NCBI GenBank assembly: GCA_965219005.1
Contig: CBDCMS010000002.1
Coordinates: 1 to 64,000, forward strand
Direction of reading: 5' to 3'
DNA: 64,000 bases
Source of the DNA: CAUZIZ01 sp965219005
Lineage (GTDB): Bacteria; Acidobacteriota; UBA6911; RPQK01; JAJDTT01
Every line of letters starts with the position of its first letter. Position 1 is the first letter of the stretch. The notes beneath the pieces were generated by a model. That model was not told the origin of the DNA, did not search any database, and worked only from the letters and a program-made list of their open reading frames with translations. Position numbers and translations under genes: made by a program. Shown here piece by piece: positions 18,025 through 27,700 of the stretch.

Positions 18025-18062
18025 GGGGTCTGAGTAGCAACGGAACAGGAATGTACGCTAAG
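18025..18062. repeat. Tn3-family terminal repeat, second type
   Basis: Thirty-eight bases that begin GGGGTCTGAGTAGCAACGGA and end ACGCTAAG, aligned end to end with the 38-bp repeat GGGGTTCCGACAGTAACGGA to ACGCTAAG of the transposon at 19663. The outer end faces left, so an element should extend to the right from here. No partner end was found before the secreted-protein gene. Confidence 0.55.
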
Positions 18063-18175
18063 GGCTGCTGACCGGGAGCAGCCACTCCTCCTCAAGTCCA
18101 GCGTTCGGGTCCCGTAGCTCGCGCAGTACCCCGCCTCTGACGTCCCCGGGAAGGAACCGATAGACCGAAGCTACA

Positions 18176-19267
18176 TCAATCGGTTCGGCGAGACAATTCG
18201 TAGGTGCCTTCCAGGGTCTCGTGGTCGGAAAGAAACATCTGAACCCAGGAGTCGGACACGATGTCAGAGTCGAACGAGAAATTGGTGTGCTCGAAATACA
18301 GTGTGGCCTCCTCCGCAAAGAACGGGTCCTCGGCAACCGCAAAAGAGAGCTGCAGGAACCCGTCGAAGAGCTGTCCGTTCACCAGCTCGAGTACGGCTTC
18401 CTCTAGCGGCTCCCCATCGACGGCTGAAACCAGGAAATAACCCTTGACGAAGAAGCCCTCTGCCCACAGGGCCATTTCACCCGTCGCCGCCGCGCCCTCC
18501 GACGAGATCATGCGAACCGTATAAGAAACCGGGGAGGGATCCAGCGGTAGACTCGACAGCTCCCCTTCCTTCAGGGCGAGGGCGGTTCCGAAGATGGGGA
18601 TATCGGAAGAGATTTCAACTTTCCCTCGCTCCAGGTTGAGCCCTGGAAAGAGCTCCGACAGAAATCTGGCATCATGGAAAAAGGAGCCCAATTCGAGAGT
18701 CTTCGTCGCCAGCTGAGAACCCCCTTCAGTGAAGAGACGGAGAAGAACGCGTGCCACACGCTCTCCGCTCAGATCTCCGTTGACCAATGCCAGGGCGACG
18801 GTATTGAGATCCTGGAAGGGAACGGAAGCAAGATAAAACTCCTTCGAGGGAAAGACGCCGACACTGTCCGCAACGGACGCTCCCGAGCGAACGAAATAGG
18901 TGAGGTTGGCTTCGATGAAGTTATCGAGAAGAAGGTTCTCTGAGATGACCACGGCCGCGCCACTTTCCAACTGATTCCCGGTGATCCGAAGGGTGGCGGT
19001 TGATTTGGGCTGGATTTCCAGCGGATAGGTACCATTCGAAATCGTGTTTCCATTGACCAAAGGGTTCCAGACGTTCCCCTTTCCCCTGAAAAACCGAACG
19101 GTGCCGGTATGGGCAAAGGTCCCCCGGTTGGTCAGGTTGATGACGGTCTCGATCTCCCCTCCCACAGCGACCTGGCCGAAGGCTGCATCCTTTCGAGGGT
19201 AGTAGTTCTGTCCGAAGGCAGCCACCACCAGTTGAATCCACACCAGCAGAGACATTCTGACGCGCAT
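18176..19267 (-). CDS. Secreted hypothetical protein, beta-rich
   Basis: A 363-residue exported protein with a signal peptide (MSLLVWIQLVVAAFGQN). The first third looks like an immunoglobulin-like or ASH-type beta-sandwich (FGQVAVGGEIETVINLTNRG, STATLRITGNQLESGAAVV), and the rest is acidic and strand-rich (EGFFVKGYFLVSAVDGEPL, FEHTNFSFDSDI). No catalytic motif is seen. Such proteins are common in Acidobacteriota exported proteomes, but the role is unknown. A GGAGGAT site precedes the start. The ATG at 19267 gives MRVRMSLL; the next ATG four codons in is equally possible. It is a resident gene trapped between Tn3-type ends. Confidence 0.65.
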   Translation of the reverse strand: MRVRMSLLVWIQLVVAAFGQNYYPRKDAAFGQVAVGGEIETVINLTNRGTFAHTGTVRFFRGKGNVWNPLVNGNTISNGTYPLEIQPKSTATLRITGNQLESGAAVVISENLLLDNFIEANLTYFVRSGASVADSVGVFPSKEFYLASVPFQDLNTVALALVNGDLSGERVARVLLRLFTEGGSQLATKTLELGSFFHDARFLSELFPGLNLERGKVEISSDIPIFGTALALKEGELSSLPLDPSPVSYTVRMISSEGAAATGEMALWAEGFFVKGYFLVSAVDGEPLEEAVLELVNGQLFDGFLQLSFAVAEDPFFAEEATLYFEHTNFSFDSDIVSDSWVQMFLSDHETLEGTYELSRRTD

Positions 19268-19569
19268 CGTATCCTCCTTCGCCTGTCGGTACCGGGTGAT
19301 TCCGGTGCAGTCTCTTTGATGGTGACGGAGGCGGAGAGGTTCGAATCACCTTCGATTGTCCCTTCGCGGAGACGAAGCTAACCAAGAATCCGTCGCAGGT
19401 CGCAGGTCTCTCTTTCTCCCGACAGAGCCGCGAACGGCTTGAACTGTCTGCTGAAGCCAAGGTTCGAGGAATCCTCCACGGTCACCCCTCAAATCCGTTT
19501 TCGATCACCGCAAAACGGCTCGCCCGCCAAGTGGCGAAGCCGTTAATCGAGACACCTCCCGTCCCCTTG

Positions 19570-19662
19570 GCAGTCTGGGGAATCATCACTCTTGGTGGGA
19601 TGAATACTTCAGGGCTGAAGAGCGGATTCGTTTCTTCTGGACCCTACCGATTCACCCGTAAC
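19570..19662 (+). pseudogene. Possible isoprenylcysteine methyltransferase-like fragment
   Basis: The forward frame contains SGFVSSGPYRFTRN, which resembles the conserved GPYRFxRNP motif of ICMT/NnrU-like membrane methyltransferases, preceded by a short hydrophobic run (LAVWGIITLGG). It ends exactly where the Tn3 terminal repeat begins (19663), so the transposon may have interrupted the gene. The matching continuation is not found at the other end of the transposon. The fragment is short, so the call is tentative. The rest of 19268-19530 holds only a short GTCGCAGGTCGCAGGT repeat near 19391 and nothing else I recognise. Confidence 0.3.
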
Positions 19663-19718
19663 GGGGTTCCGACAGTAACGGAGCAAAATCGCACGTTAAG
19701 GGCCGCTCTTGGGACCGC

Positions 19719-20342
19719 CTAGCGAGCCAGGACCTGTCGCCCTCGGTTTCTCAAGGAACCATCTGGCGCTACGTAGCGGTAGATCGTCGCCTTGGTTACG
19801 CCTAGCTCCAGGCAGAGCTCGCTGACCTTCGTGTCGCGCTGCGCCATCGCTGCCTGAGCTAGCCGCACCTGCGCTTTGCTCAGCGCGTGAGGGCGCCCTC
19901 CCTTCCTGCCCCTGGCTCGTGCCGAGGCCAATCCAGCGAGGGTCCGTTCCCGGATCAGCTCTCGTTCGAATTCCGCCAAAGCCGCGAAGAGCGCGAAGAC
20001 CAACTTTCCGCTGGCCGTCGTCGTGTCGATGCTGGCCCCGTGGCCGGCGAGCACCCGGATCCCGATGTCCCTGTCGTTGAGGTCTTGCACCAGGTTGACG
20101 AGATGGCGGAGATTGCGACCGAGGCGATCGAGCCTCCAGACGACGATCACGTCTCCCTGCCGCGCCGCCTTGAGGAAGGCGGCGAGCCCCGGGCGGTCCT
20201 CACGCTGTCCGGACGCTTGGTCCTCGTAGATCGCGTCGTCGCTGACGCCGGCCTCGCGCAGAGCATCCCTCTGTAGGTCGAGGCTCTGGGAACCGTCCGC
20301 CTTCGAGATCCGCGCGTAGCCGATCAGCACTGGCGTCTCCAA
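19719..20342 (-). CDS. tnpR: Tn3-family serine resolvase
   Basis: Full-length 207-residue resolvase that would resolve cointegrates at the res site of its transposon. The catalytic Ser is at residue 13 (GYARIS), followed by SLDLQRDALREAGV, the active-site arginines in VVWRLDRLGRNLRHL (about residues 68-82), the E-helix with LFAALAEFERELIRERT, and a C-terminal HTH (VSELCLELGVTKATIYRYV). The start is TTG at 20342. The N-terminal 50 codons are duplicated at 7085-7240. It lies 19 bp inside the left terminal repeat and is divergent from tnpA, the arrangement in which resolvase also represses both promoters. Confidence 0.9.
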   Translation of the reverse strand: METPVLIGYARISKADGSQSLDLQRDALREAGVSDDAIYEDQASGQREDRPGLAAFLKAARQGDVIVVWRLDRLGRNLRHLVNLVQDLNDRDIGIRVLAGHGASIDTTTASGKLVFALFAALAEFERELIRERTLAGLASARARGRKGGRPHALSKAQVRLAQAAMAQRDTKVSELCLELGVTKATIYRYVAPDGSLRNRGRQVLAR

Positions 20343-20458
20343 AACGACCGTTTCTGTGACCCCTGAGAAGGGAGCGAAATCCGTGCCTTAGGCGGTCTCA
20401 CAATCGGTAGCTTAAACTAAGACTCGAAAACCCTCGGCTCCAATCGGAAGAGACCTCA
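20343..20458. promoter_or_regulatory. Intergenic region expected to hold the res site and divergent promoters
   Basis: These 116 bp separate the start of tnpR from the start of tnpA. In Tn3-type elements with divergent genes this gap contains three resolvase-binding subsites and both promoters. I do not see a clean set of subsites by eye, so the assignment rests on position. Confidence 0.4.
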
Positions 20459-21995
20459 GTGCCGGCATCTATTTTCTCAGAGACTGAGTTGGCTAGGTTG
20501 GCCAGCTTTCCCGAGGAAATCCCGGGCGATGACCTGATCAGAGCATTCACGCTGACGGGTGCCGACCGAGACCTCGTCGCCATCCGGCGGGGGGGGCAGC
20601 AAACCGCTTGGGGCTCGCGCTTCAGCTTTGTGCACTTCGCTACCTCGGCTTCGTTCCGCGCAATTTGAGCGCAGCTCCGCGATCGGCCGCCTGCTTTATC
20701 GCGGACCAGCTCGAGGTCAGCCCGGACGAGATTCAATCCTACGCTCGACGCGAGCAGACGCGCCGACAGCACTTCACCGAGGTTCGGGAACACCTCGGCT
20801 TCTCGATGCTCCGGTCACGGGACATGGAAGAACTTGAAGCTTGGCTTGTCGAACGGGCCCTGTACGCGGCGATCCTGGCCCAGGCCTGCAACTTCGGCCT
20901 CACGACGAGGGCCGACATCGCCGATTTGACCTACCGCCAGCTCGCATGGACCACGGACTGGTACCTGCGCGAGGAGACGCTCAAAGCGGCCTTCTCGGCT
21001 CTCGTGGACTTCCAGCACCAGCTGCCTCTTGCCGAGGCCTGGGGCGGTGGAACCCTCTCCTCCTCCGAGGGCCAGCGATTCCCCGTTCGAGGCTCGGCGG
21101 AGAACGCGACCGCGCTCCCGAAATATTTCGGCCTCGGAAGGGGCCTCACTTTCTACACCTGGACCTCGGACCAGTACTCGCAGTACGGGTCGAAGGTCAT
21201 CTCGTCTACGGTTCGTGACGCGACCTATGTCCTCGACGAGATCCTCGATAACCAGACCGATCTTCCGATCCTCGAGCACACGACGGACACCGCTGGCTAC
21301 ACCGGGATCGTCTTCGCCCTGTTTCATCTTCTGGGGCTGCAGTTCGCCCCGCGCATCCGGGACTTGGGCGCTCAGCGCTGGTATCGTCTCGATGCTCCTC
21401 CGCGGAAAGAAGGGGTCGCGGTTCTGCTGAAGGGATTGGTTCGGAGCAAGACCCTACTCGACAACTGGGACGAACTCCTCCGGGTGGCCGGCTCACTCAA
21501 GTTGGGTTGGGTGAGCGCATCGCTCCTGATTTCGAAGCTCCAGGCTGGCGCAAGAGAGAACGTCTTGTCCCGAGCCCTCCGCGATCCCGGGCGCCTCGTC
21601 AAGACCCAGTTCATCCTAAGGGGGATTGAGAACCCGGATTATCGTCGTCGAATCCACCGCCAGCTGAACCAGGGAGAAGCCCTCCACGCACTGCGCCGCT
21701 TCCTATTTCTTCGCTCACGAAGGGAAGGTCCAGCGCCGTCAAGCAGATCAGCAGACGAATCAGGTCCTCTGCCTAAACTTGGTCACGAATGCCCTCGTCT
21801 CCTGGAACACCGTCTACATGAACGCCGCCATCGAACGGCTGCGGGCCGAGGGAGAGGATCGGCCGCGACATCGATCTCGGCCATCTGTCGCCTGCCCTCT
21901 ACGGGCACGTCAATCCCTACGGTAAGTACCGATTCGAGATCGAGGGTCGAGCGCCAAGTCTCCGACCCCTAAGGAGTCCGGGAAACGACGCTTAG
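20459..21995 (+). pseudogene. tnpA: Tn3-family transposase, multiply disrupted
   Basis: Reassembled from three frames. The N-terminus (LARLASFPEEIPGDDLIRAF) runs into a run of eight G at 20589-20596, where the frame changes; a second extra G at about 20612 precedes LALQLCALRYLGFVP. After REHLGFSMLRSRDMEELEAW about 450 residues of the normal transposase are absent, and the sequence resumes at AILAQACNFGLTTRADIADL. The catalytic region follows: YLREETLKAAFSALVDFQHQ, SSEGQRFPVRG, ILEHTTDTAGYTGIVFALFH. Further shifts occur after LHALRRFLF, yet the tail GKYRFEIEGRAPSLRPL still ends at 21993-21995 inside the terminal repeat. Normal TnpA has about 980 residues; this one is non-functional. Confidence 0.8.
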
Positions 21996-22101
21996 CGTGC
22001 GCTTTTGCTCCGTTACTGTCGGAACCCCAATATGATGGCAGACAAACACCCCCGGGGGCAGTCTGTTATGTTAGCTGAAATCTTGAGACGGGGGAGGGGT
22101 T

Positions 22102-24270
22102 GTGATGGATCGAGTTACTGTTGATCTAAAGCACTGTTATGGAATCAAGGCACTAAAGAAAGAACTCGATTTTTCTAGTGCACCTGCTTACGCGATTTAT
22201 GCGCCTAACGGCGCCATGAAGTCGTCGCTGGCGCAAACGTTTCAAGATGCCGCGAACGAAGTGGCTTCCAAAGATCGCATTTTCCCCACACGTGAGACCT
22301 CGCGACAGATCATAGACGAAGGCGGCGACGAAATAGGAGGCGAGCGCATCTTGGTCGTGCTGCCCTACGACGCCGAGTACGGACCTACGGAAAAAACATC
22401 GACGCTTCTGGTGGATGCTGCGCTTAGAAAAGAATATGAACAACTGCACGTTGATATCGATGAGTCAAAAGGAAACCTCTTAAAAGCCATTCAGGAGCAA
22501 TCAAAATCAAGGAGCAACTTTGAAAAAGAAATTTCTTCTGCGTGGACTAGTGACGACGACTTCGAGGTGGCAGTCAACCGTATCAAGGATGAATTGCAAA
22601 AAGAAACTGGCAGCCCTTTTGCAGATGTAAAATACGACGTCATCTTTGGCGAAAAGGTGCTCAAGGCACTTGATACAAAAGGTTTAAAGAACGCTATAGA
22701 GGATTATATCCTCAGATACAATCAACTGCTTTCGGCTTCCACGTATTTCAAGAAGGGAACATTTGACTACTACAATGCTGGTCAGATCGCGAAAAGCCTC
22801 TCAGATAACGGCTTCTTTGATGCGCAGCACACAGTAAATCTGAAGGCGTCCGAGGGCGTCCTCGAAATCAATACGCAAACAGAATTGGAAGGCGTAATTG
22901 CCGAAGAAAAGAAGGCGATCATTAATGACGAAAAACTGCGGATTAAATTTGATGGCGTAGCAAAGCAATTGCAGAGGAATGCCGAACTGCGCGAGTTTTG
23001 TAAATACCTTCAAGACAATGAAGCGATTCTGTCCAGAATGAACAATGTGGCCAAGTTTAAAGAGGATGTTCTCAAATCGTACCTCAAGGCCAACTACAAC
23101 CTCTACCTCGACTTGATGGCCAAGTACGATGCAGCGGCGAAACGCAAGAAAGCGATCGAGGAAGAGGCACGTAAGCAACGGACTCAATGGGAGGAGGTTA
23201 TCGAGATTTTTAATGATCGGTTCTTTGTACCCTTTCAACTGGAAACAAAGAATCGCATTGAAGTCATGCTCGGTCATGAACCGATCATCGATCTTGGCTT
23301 TACCTACGTGGACGGCGACGAAAGTATGAACATCGGGAGGCCTGAGTTGTTGAAGGTTCTCAGCACCGGCGAACGAAAGGCGCTGTACATTCTCAACGTA
23401 ATTTTTGAAATCCAGCGACGAAATAAAGACCATCTGGAGACGCTCGCTGTCGTCGATGACATTGCCGACTCCTTTGACTACCAAAACAAATACGCAATCA
23501 TTCAGTACCTCAATGACATAAGCGAGGATGGGCTCTTTAAGCTCATCATAATGACTCACAATTTCGATTTCTTTCGAACCATCGAAAGTCGCTTTGTCGG
23601 TTATCAAAACTGCTTGGTGGCATCGAAGAACGAGAAAGGAATAACTCTCACTCAAGCGACCGGCATCCGCAACGTATTTGTGAATGATTGGAAGAGTAAA
23701 TTTTTTGCTGACTCAAGGAAGAAGATCGCTTCAATTCCATTTCTGAGAAACCTGGTTGAAATGACCACGGGTGAGGACGATCAGAATTACCGGAAACTTA
23801 CATCTATGCTCCATTGGAAAGCTGATTCGTCCACGATAACAGTAGGTCAGCTAGACACGATTTATAACTCAATCTGCAAGACAACGGGCACTTCTCACAA
23901 CGCTTCAAAGATGGTGTGCGACCTAGTAGAAACTGAGGCTAAGGCCTGCTTGGCTGGGAAGGAGGGTTTTAATCTTGAGAACAAGATTGTACTTGCGGTC
24001 GCCATACGACTTGCTGCCGAAAAGTTCATGATCCGTAAAATTGATGATGACGAATTTGTTGCTAATATAGAGGCCAATCAAACGCAAGGGTTCATACGCA
24101 AATTCAAAACGCTATTCCCCGGCGAAGTCACAACTATCAAAAGGTTGGATCGGGTGGCGCTGATGACGCCCGAGAACATTCATGTGAACTCGTTCATGTA
24201 CGAGCCTATTGTGGACATGGCCGACGACCACTTGAAGAGGCTCTATGCCGACGTGATGAAGCTTGCGTGA
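22102..24270 (+). CDS. SMC/RecF-like AAA ATPase, possible phage-defence protein
   Basis: A 722-residue ABC-type ATPase. Walker A is APNGAMKSS (residues about 34-42, with Ala in place of the usual second Gly), the signature motif is LSTGERKALYI (about 419), Walker B is LAVVDDIADSFD (about 448) and the switch His is in IIMTHNFDFF (about 484). Residues 110-400 are charged and largely helical, as in a coiled-coil arm, and 500-722 form a separate C-terminal domain without a motif I know. Related solitary ATPases occur in accessory and defence loci, including RloC/PrrC-like proteins, but I see no convincing anticodon-nuclease triad. Base composition is richer in A and T than its neighbours, which suggests recent acquisition. 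A GGGGAGGGG site precedes GTG 22102/ATG 22105. No partner gene is visible. Confidence 0.75.
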   Translation: MMDRVTVDLKHCYGIKALKKELDFSSAPAYAIYAPNGAMKSSLAQTFQDAANEVASKDRIFPTRETSRQIIDEGGDEIGGERILVVLPYDAEYGPTEKTSTLLVDAALRKEYEQLHVDIDESKGNLLKAIQEQSKSRSNFEKEISSAWTSDDDFEVAVNRIKDELQKETGSPFADVKYDVIFGEKVLKALDTKGLKNAIEDYILRYNQLLSASTYFKKGTFDYYNAGQIAKSLSDNGFFDAQHTVNLKASEGVLEINTQTELEGVIAEEKKAIINDEKLRIKFDGVAKQLQRNAELREFCKYLQDNEAILSRMNNVAKFKEDVLKSYLKANYNLYLDLMAKYDAAAKRKKAIEEEARKQRTQWEEVIEIFNDRFFVPFQLETKNRIEVMLGHEPIIDLGFTYVDGDESMNIGRPELLKVLSTGERKALYILNVIFEIQRRNKDHLETLAVVDDIADSFDYQNKYAIIQYLNDISEDGLFKLIIMTHNFDFFRTIESRFVGYQNCLVASKNEKGITLTQATGIRNVFVNDWKSKFFADSRKKIASIPFLRNLVEMTTGEDDQNYRKLTSMLHWKADSSTITVGQLDTIYNSICKTTGTSHNASKMVCDLVETEAKACLAGKEGFNLENKIVLAVAIRLAAEKFMIRKIDDDEFVANIEANQTQGFIRKFKTLFPGEVTTIKRLDRVALMTPENIHVNSFMYEPIVDMADDHLKRLYADVMKLA

Positions 24271-24408
24271 CAGTGTGTACTTTTCCCGGTGAGGAGCTAC
24301 CTTTTTGAGAGCCCGGTCAAAATCCTTCGGATCGTCGCTCATCTCAACCTCGTTGGTGGTTTCTAGGAAGCGCCTAGATTCCTCAGGATCGTCCCAGTCG
24401 CGGTTCAT
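24112..24408 (-). other. Possible small gene, convergent with the ATPase gene
   Basis: From ATG 24408 the reverse frame reads NRDWDDPEESRRFLETTNEV and SDDPKDFDRALKKVAP, which resemble the small acidic proteins often found as antitoxin-like partners. The frame then runs on into the antisense of the ATPase gene, so the natural C-terminus was probably lost at the junction near 24290. Support is limited to composition. Confidence 0.3.
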
Positions 24409-24529
24409 CTGAGACTCACTGGCGGCAAGATGAGGTAGCCCCGGTAATTTCGCTACTCTGGGCTGGCCCACGCCTGACAACTGAGCTAAGAATGATCAGC
24501 GACAATCGGAATTCCCGGCTCTTTTTACG

Positions 24530-24612
24530 TTGTCAAAGCAATTGACGCCAGGCGAGGCCGCGAAACAGCTCGGGATTGGCAGGACAACGTCTTGCCGTCG
24601 AACCGGCGGATT
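24530..24612 (+). pseudogene. Possible serine recombinase HTH remnant
   Basis: The forward frame reads LTPGEAAKQLGIGRTT, close to the HTH motif of resolvase tails, where LGIGRTTLYR is usual, but it continues as SCRRTGG and not as a normal recognition helix. It lies in the 436-bp gap between the ATPase gene and the YhaN-like gene, in which I see nothing else beyond the small reverse frame. Confidence 0.35.
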
Positions 24613-24706
24613 GATTATGGTGTGTCTTATCTGTCCAAGAAATCAGGGGCGATACACAAAACCGAAAATCTTAATATTCAACCTGGATCCGTTTTAGGGG
24701 GCAAGG

Positions 24707-27700
24707 TCAGTCACGATCAGCCTCCGTGGCGGCCACCAGCGGCACAAGCTCGGGAAGCTCATGGATCGTGACGTTGAGGCAAACCGCGCGCGCGATCTCA
24801 CATAGGTGGCGATGGTGGCTCAGGTATATGACCTGCCCTACTCCGGCCATTTCGGTGAATAGGCGAAACGCCTCCTCAGCGCGAAAGTCATCGAAGGTCT
24901 CCAGAATGTCGTCGGCCACGAACGGCACCGGGCCATGCTGGTCGACGAACTCGAAATAGCCGGCAACACGCAGCGCGAGATAGAGCTGGAAGCGAGCGCC
25001 CTTCGACATCTCGGAAGCGATCTTCGCGCCGTCAGCACCAATGCCCAGGAGCATCTCGCCCTTGTCGGTCAACTGCGTATCCAACCGTGAATAGGCACCG
25101 CGGCTGATCGTTCGGAAGGCTTCCGAGGCGCGTTTCATCATTGAACTGCGGTGCTCGTCCCTGTACGCGCTCAGGGCGCGATCTGCGGCCTCGATGCCAA
25201 GCTGTGTCCGGAGGTAAGCGAGCACCCCTTCCTCGATTTCAAGAAGAGCCGTGCGCCGTTTTGCTTCAAGCCGAGCCACTGCATTGTCACCGCCCACCGC
25301 ATTGATTGCATCCTCGGCACGGCCAAGCGCCAGATAAAGCTCGTTCGTGCGTCCGGATGCGTACCCAAGCCGAGCCTTGATCCCGGCGATTTCCTGTTCC
25401 AGTTTGTCCAATTCGGTATTCTCGAGAGCCGATACTGCCTCTTCCAACGATCTCGCTTTCATCGACTCGACCAGGTTGGTTTCGTGGTCGGATAGTTCCC
25501 CGCGAACCGTAGTCCGGCGCGCCACCTTTTTCAGCCTTTCGTCCACCTCTCTGAGGGAATCCACCCCGAATGCCTTAAACATCTCGTCGGCGACGGCGCG
25601 TAATTCGACGAGACTATTCTCGACTTCGGCAATATCTTCGGCAACGCTTGCAATCTCCTCGAGACAGTTGCCGCGCGCCTTTCGATCATGGATTGCCTTG
25701 TTGAAACGGTTGCTCAAGCCGTCGTTGATTGCGACGACCTGCCCGGCGTCGAAGGGATCACCCAACTGCTCCACGAGGGCTCGCACGGCGGCGGTGAAGG
25801 CAGCCTGATCCTGCTCCATCTTTCCGATACGATCGGCCATCGCGGCACGATTCTCGAGGGTCCACTCCAGAACCGCCACGTCTTCGAGAATACGCCGGAC
25901 CGCTGCGGTGGAAGGCTCCGGATCAGCCCCCCCGAGCCAGCAACGGGACAGAGATGTGGTCCAGTCGGCATGCCACTTGGAGGCGTCGCGACCCGCCTGT
26001 CCCGTCTCGCGCTGCCGGGGCTCCAACTCCGCCCGCGCCCGTTCAACCTCTTGTCGCGCGGCTCTCGATGCGACGCGCCGTTCTTTGTCCGACTCGACGG
26101 CCGCTTGTGCGATCACGACGAGATCCTCGAGGGTTAACGCCGGGTCATGCGCGACCTGCGCAATCGTCATGGCTTTTGCAAGCCGCCCACGGTGTCGGTT
26201 CTCATCCTCTCTCGCGCGCTCAATTTCAACGTCCTGGCTGCCGAGTTCTTCCAGTGTCTTAAGGACTTCTGCGCGCCGATCGATCCAGGTTGTGAGTTTG
26301 GGAAGCGTGACGGCGGACGACAGACCTTCGGCTCCTGTCTCCGCCATGATTTGGGCGGCGGCGGCCACTTCATCCAGCACCTGCCGTTGTTGCTTCTGCG
26401 CCAGAGCGAGCTCTCCAGCGTTCCGGTCGAGTTCCGAGGTTTTCTCCCGCAGATCCTCGCTCGCTTGCCTCAACTTGGCGAGTTCTGTCGACTTCACGAT
26501 ACGGGCGGCCATTGCGTCATCATCGGCCTTCAGCCGTTCTTCGAAGGTATCGGCGGAGGTGGCATCGAGCGTCTCGCGATGAGTCCGCCACGCCTCATCC
26601 CGCAGTGAGCGCAATCGCGCGGCCTCTTCATCGTCGATAAGCCCGGTTTCAGACCTCTTCGCATCCATCAGACCGGAGAGCTTGTTCCTGTCGGCCAGTA
26701 GCCGCGTCTCTTCGCGTTTAAGTCGGTCGATGTCCTTAGCGGCGTGGTCGAGAGCAGATCCCCAGACATCCATCTCCTCCGTTTCTGGCACACTAACCCC
26801 TGCGAGGACTTCTGCGGCGCCCTCCCACGGATGAAGCTGCGCTATCTGCGCATCAATCGCGGCCTTGAGATCACTCCGTCGTCGCATGTGCACCGACAGA
26901 CGCGCACGGTAGTCGTCCGCATGCACGGCCTTGATCGCAGCATTCAGGTGATCAAACGTGCCATCTTCACCCTCGCCGGCTTCCGTGCCGGTTTCTTCGA
27001 CAGCACGGCGAGCCGCGCCGACGACAGCCGCTGCCTTTTCCATTTCGGTTGCCGTCGTCCTCAACCGCTCATCAAGACCGGATCGCTGTTCGATCAAGTC
27101 ATTTAAGGAGCCTACGACCCCGGCGGGAACGATGAGAGAAGTGGGATCAATACCCGGCGCTTCACTCAAACGACGTGTTACGGTCCTAATCGTCCCATCG
27201 TATTCGCTGAGCTTGGAGTGCCGCTCCGGGAGATCCTCCTCCGCTGTCAAATAGCGCGCCCGCGCTTTATCAAGTTGGGCGATGCGGCTCTCCAGACCGA
27301 GGATCGCGTTGTCGACGACCAACACCTCACACTTCTCGGTCAGTTGCCGTTTCTGGCGCTTGCGGCCGTCGAGCCGAGTCGTCAGCCTGGGTTCCTGGTC
27401 GATTAAACTGCCGACCTGCTCGAACCAGACTTGCGGAGCTTCCGGCAAGGATCCAAGCTCCATGACCTCGCCGCGCAGTCGATGGATTTCACTAAGCCAC
27501 GGTAGCCCTTGGATGAGGCGTTCAGCGTTTTCACGCTCGGTCTCCAGTTCGGCCCGCGCCGAGATGGCTTCGTCATAGGCCGATTTCGCCCGATCCCGAT
27601 CCGTGATGAGTCGGGTAAAGGCACTTGCTACGGTGTCGAGCTCCTTCTTTTCCTTGTCTAGCCTGGAAAGCTCCGCCCTCAACTTGTAAAGTTCCGTGTT

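Larger units (their letters stand above)
19663..22028. mobile_element. Tn3-family transposon derivative, 2.37 kb
   Basis: Bounded by 38-bp terminal inverted repeats, GGGGTTCCGACAGTAACGGA to CACGTTAAG at 19663-19700 and the complementary copy at 21991-22028, with two mismatches. Inside are a complete resolvase gene on the minus strand and a divergent, internally deleted transposase gene. This is the standard Tn3 layout with res between the genes. The 5-bp flanks (GTAAC left, AATAT right) do not match, so the original target duplication was lost, probably by recombination between elements. With TnpA broken it could move only if a related transposase is supplied. Confidence 0.85.

Noticed and set aside
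19320..19365. tRNA-like T-arm (GAGGTTCGAATCACC)
   Set aside because: No matching acceptor stem, D-arm or anticodon arm can be drawn around it, so it is not called a tRNA gene.
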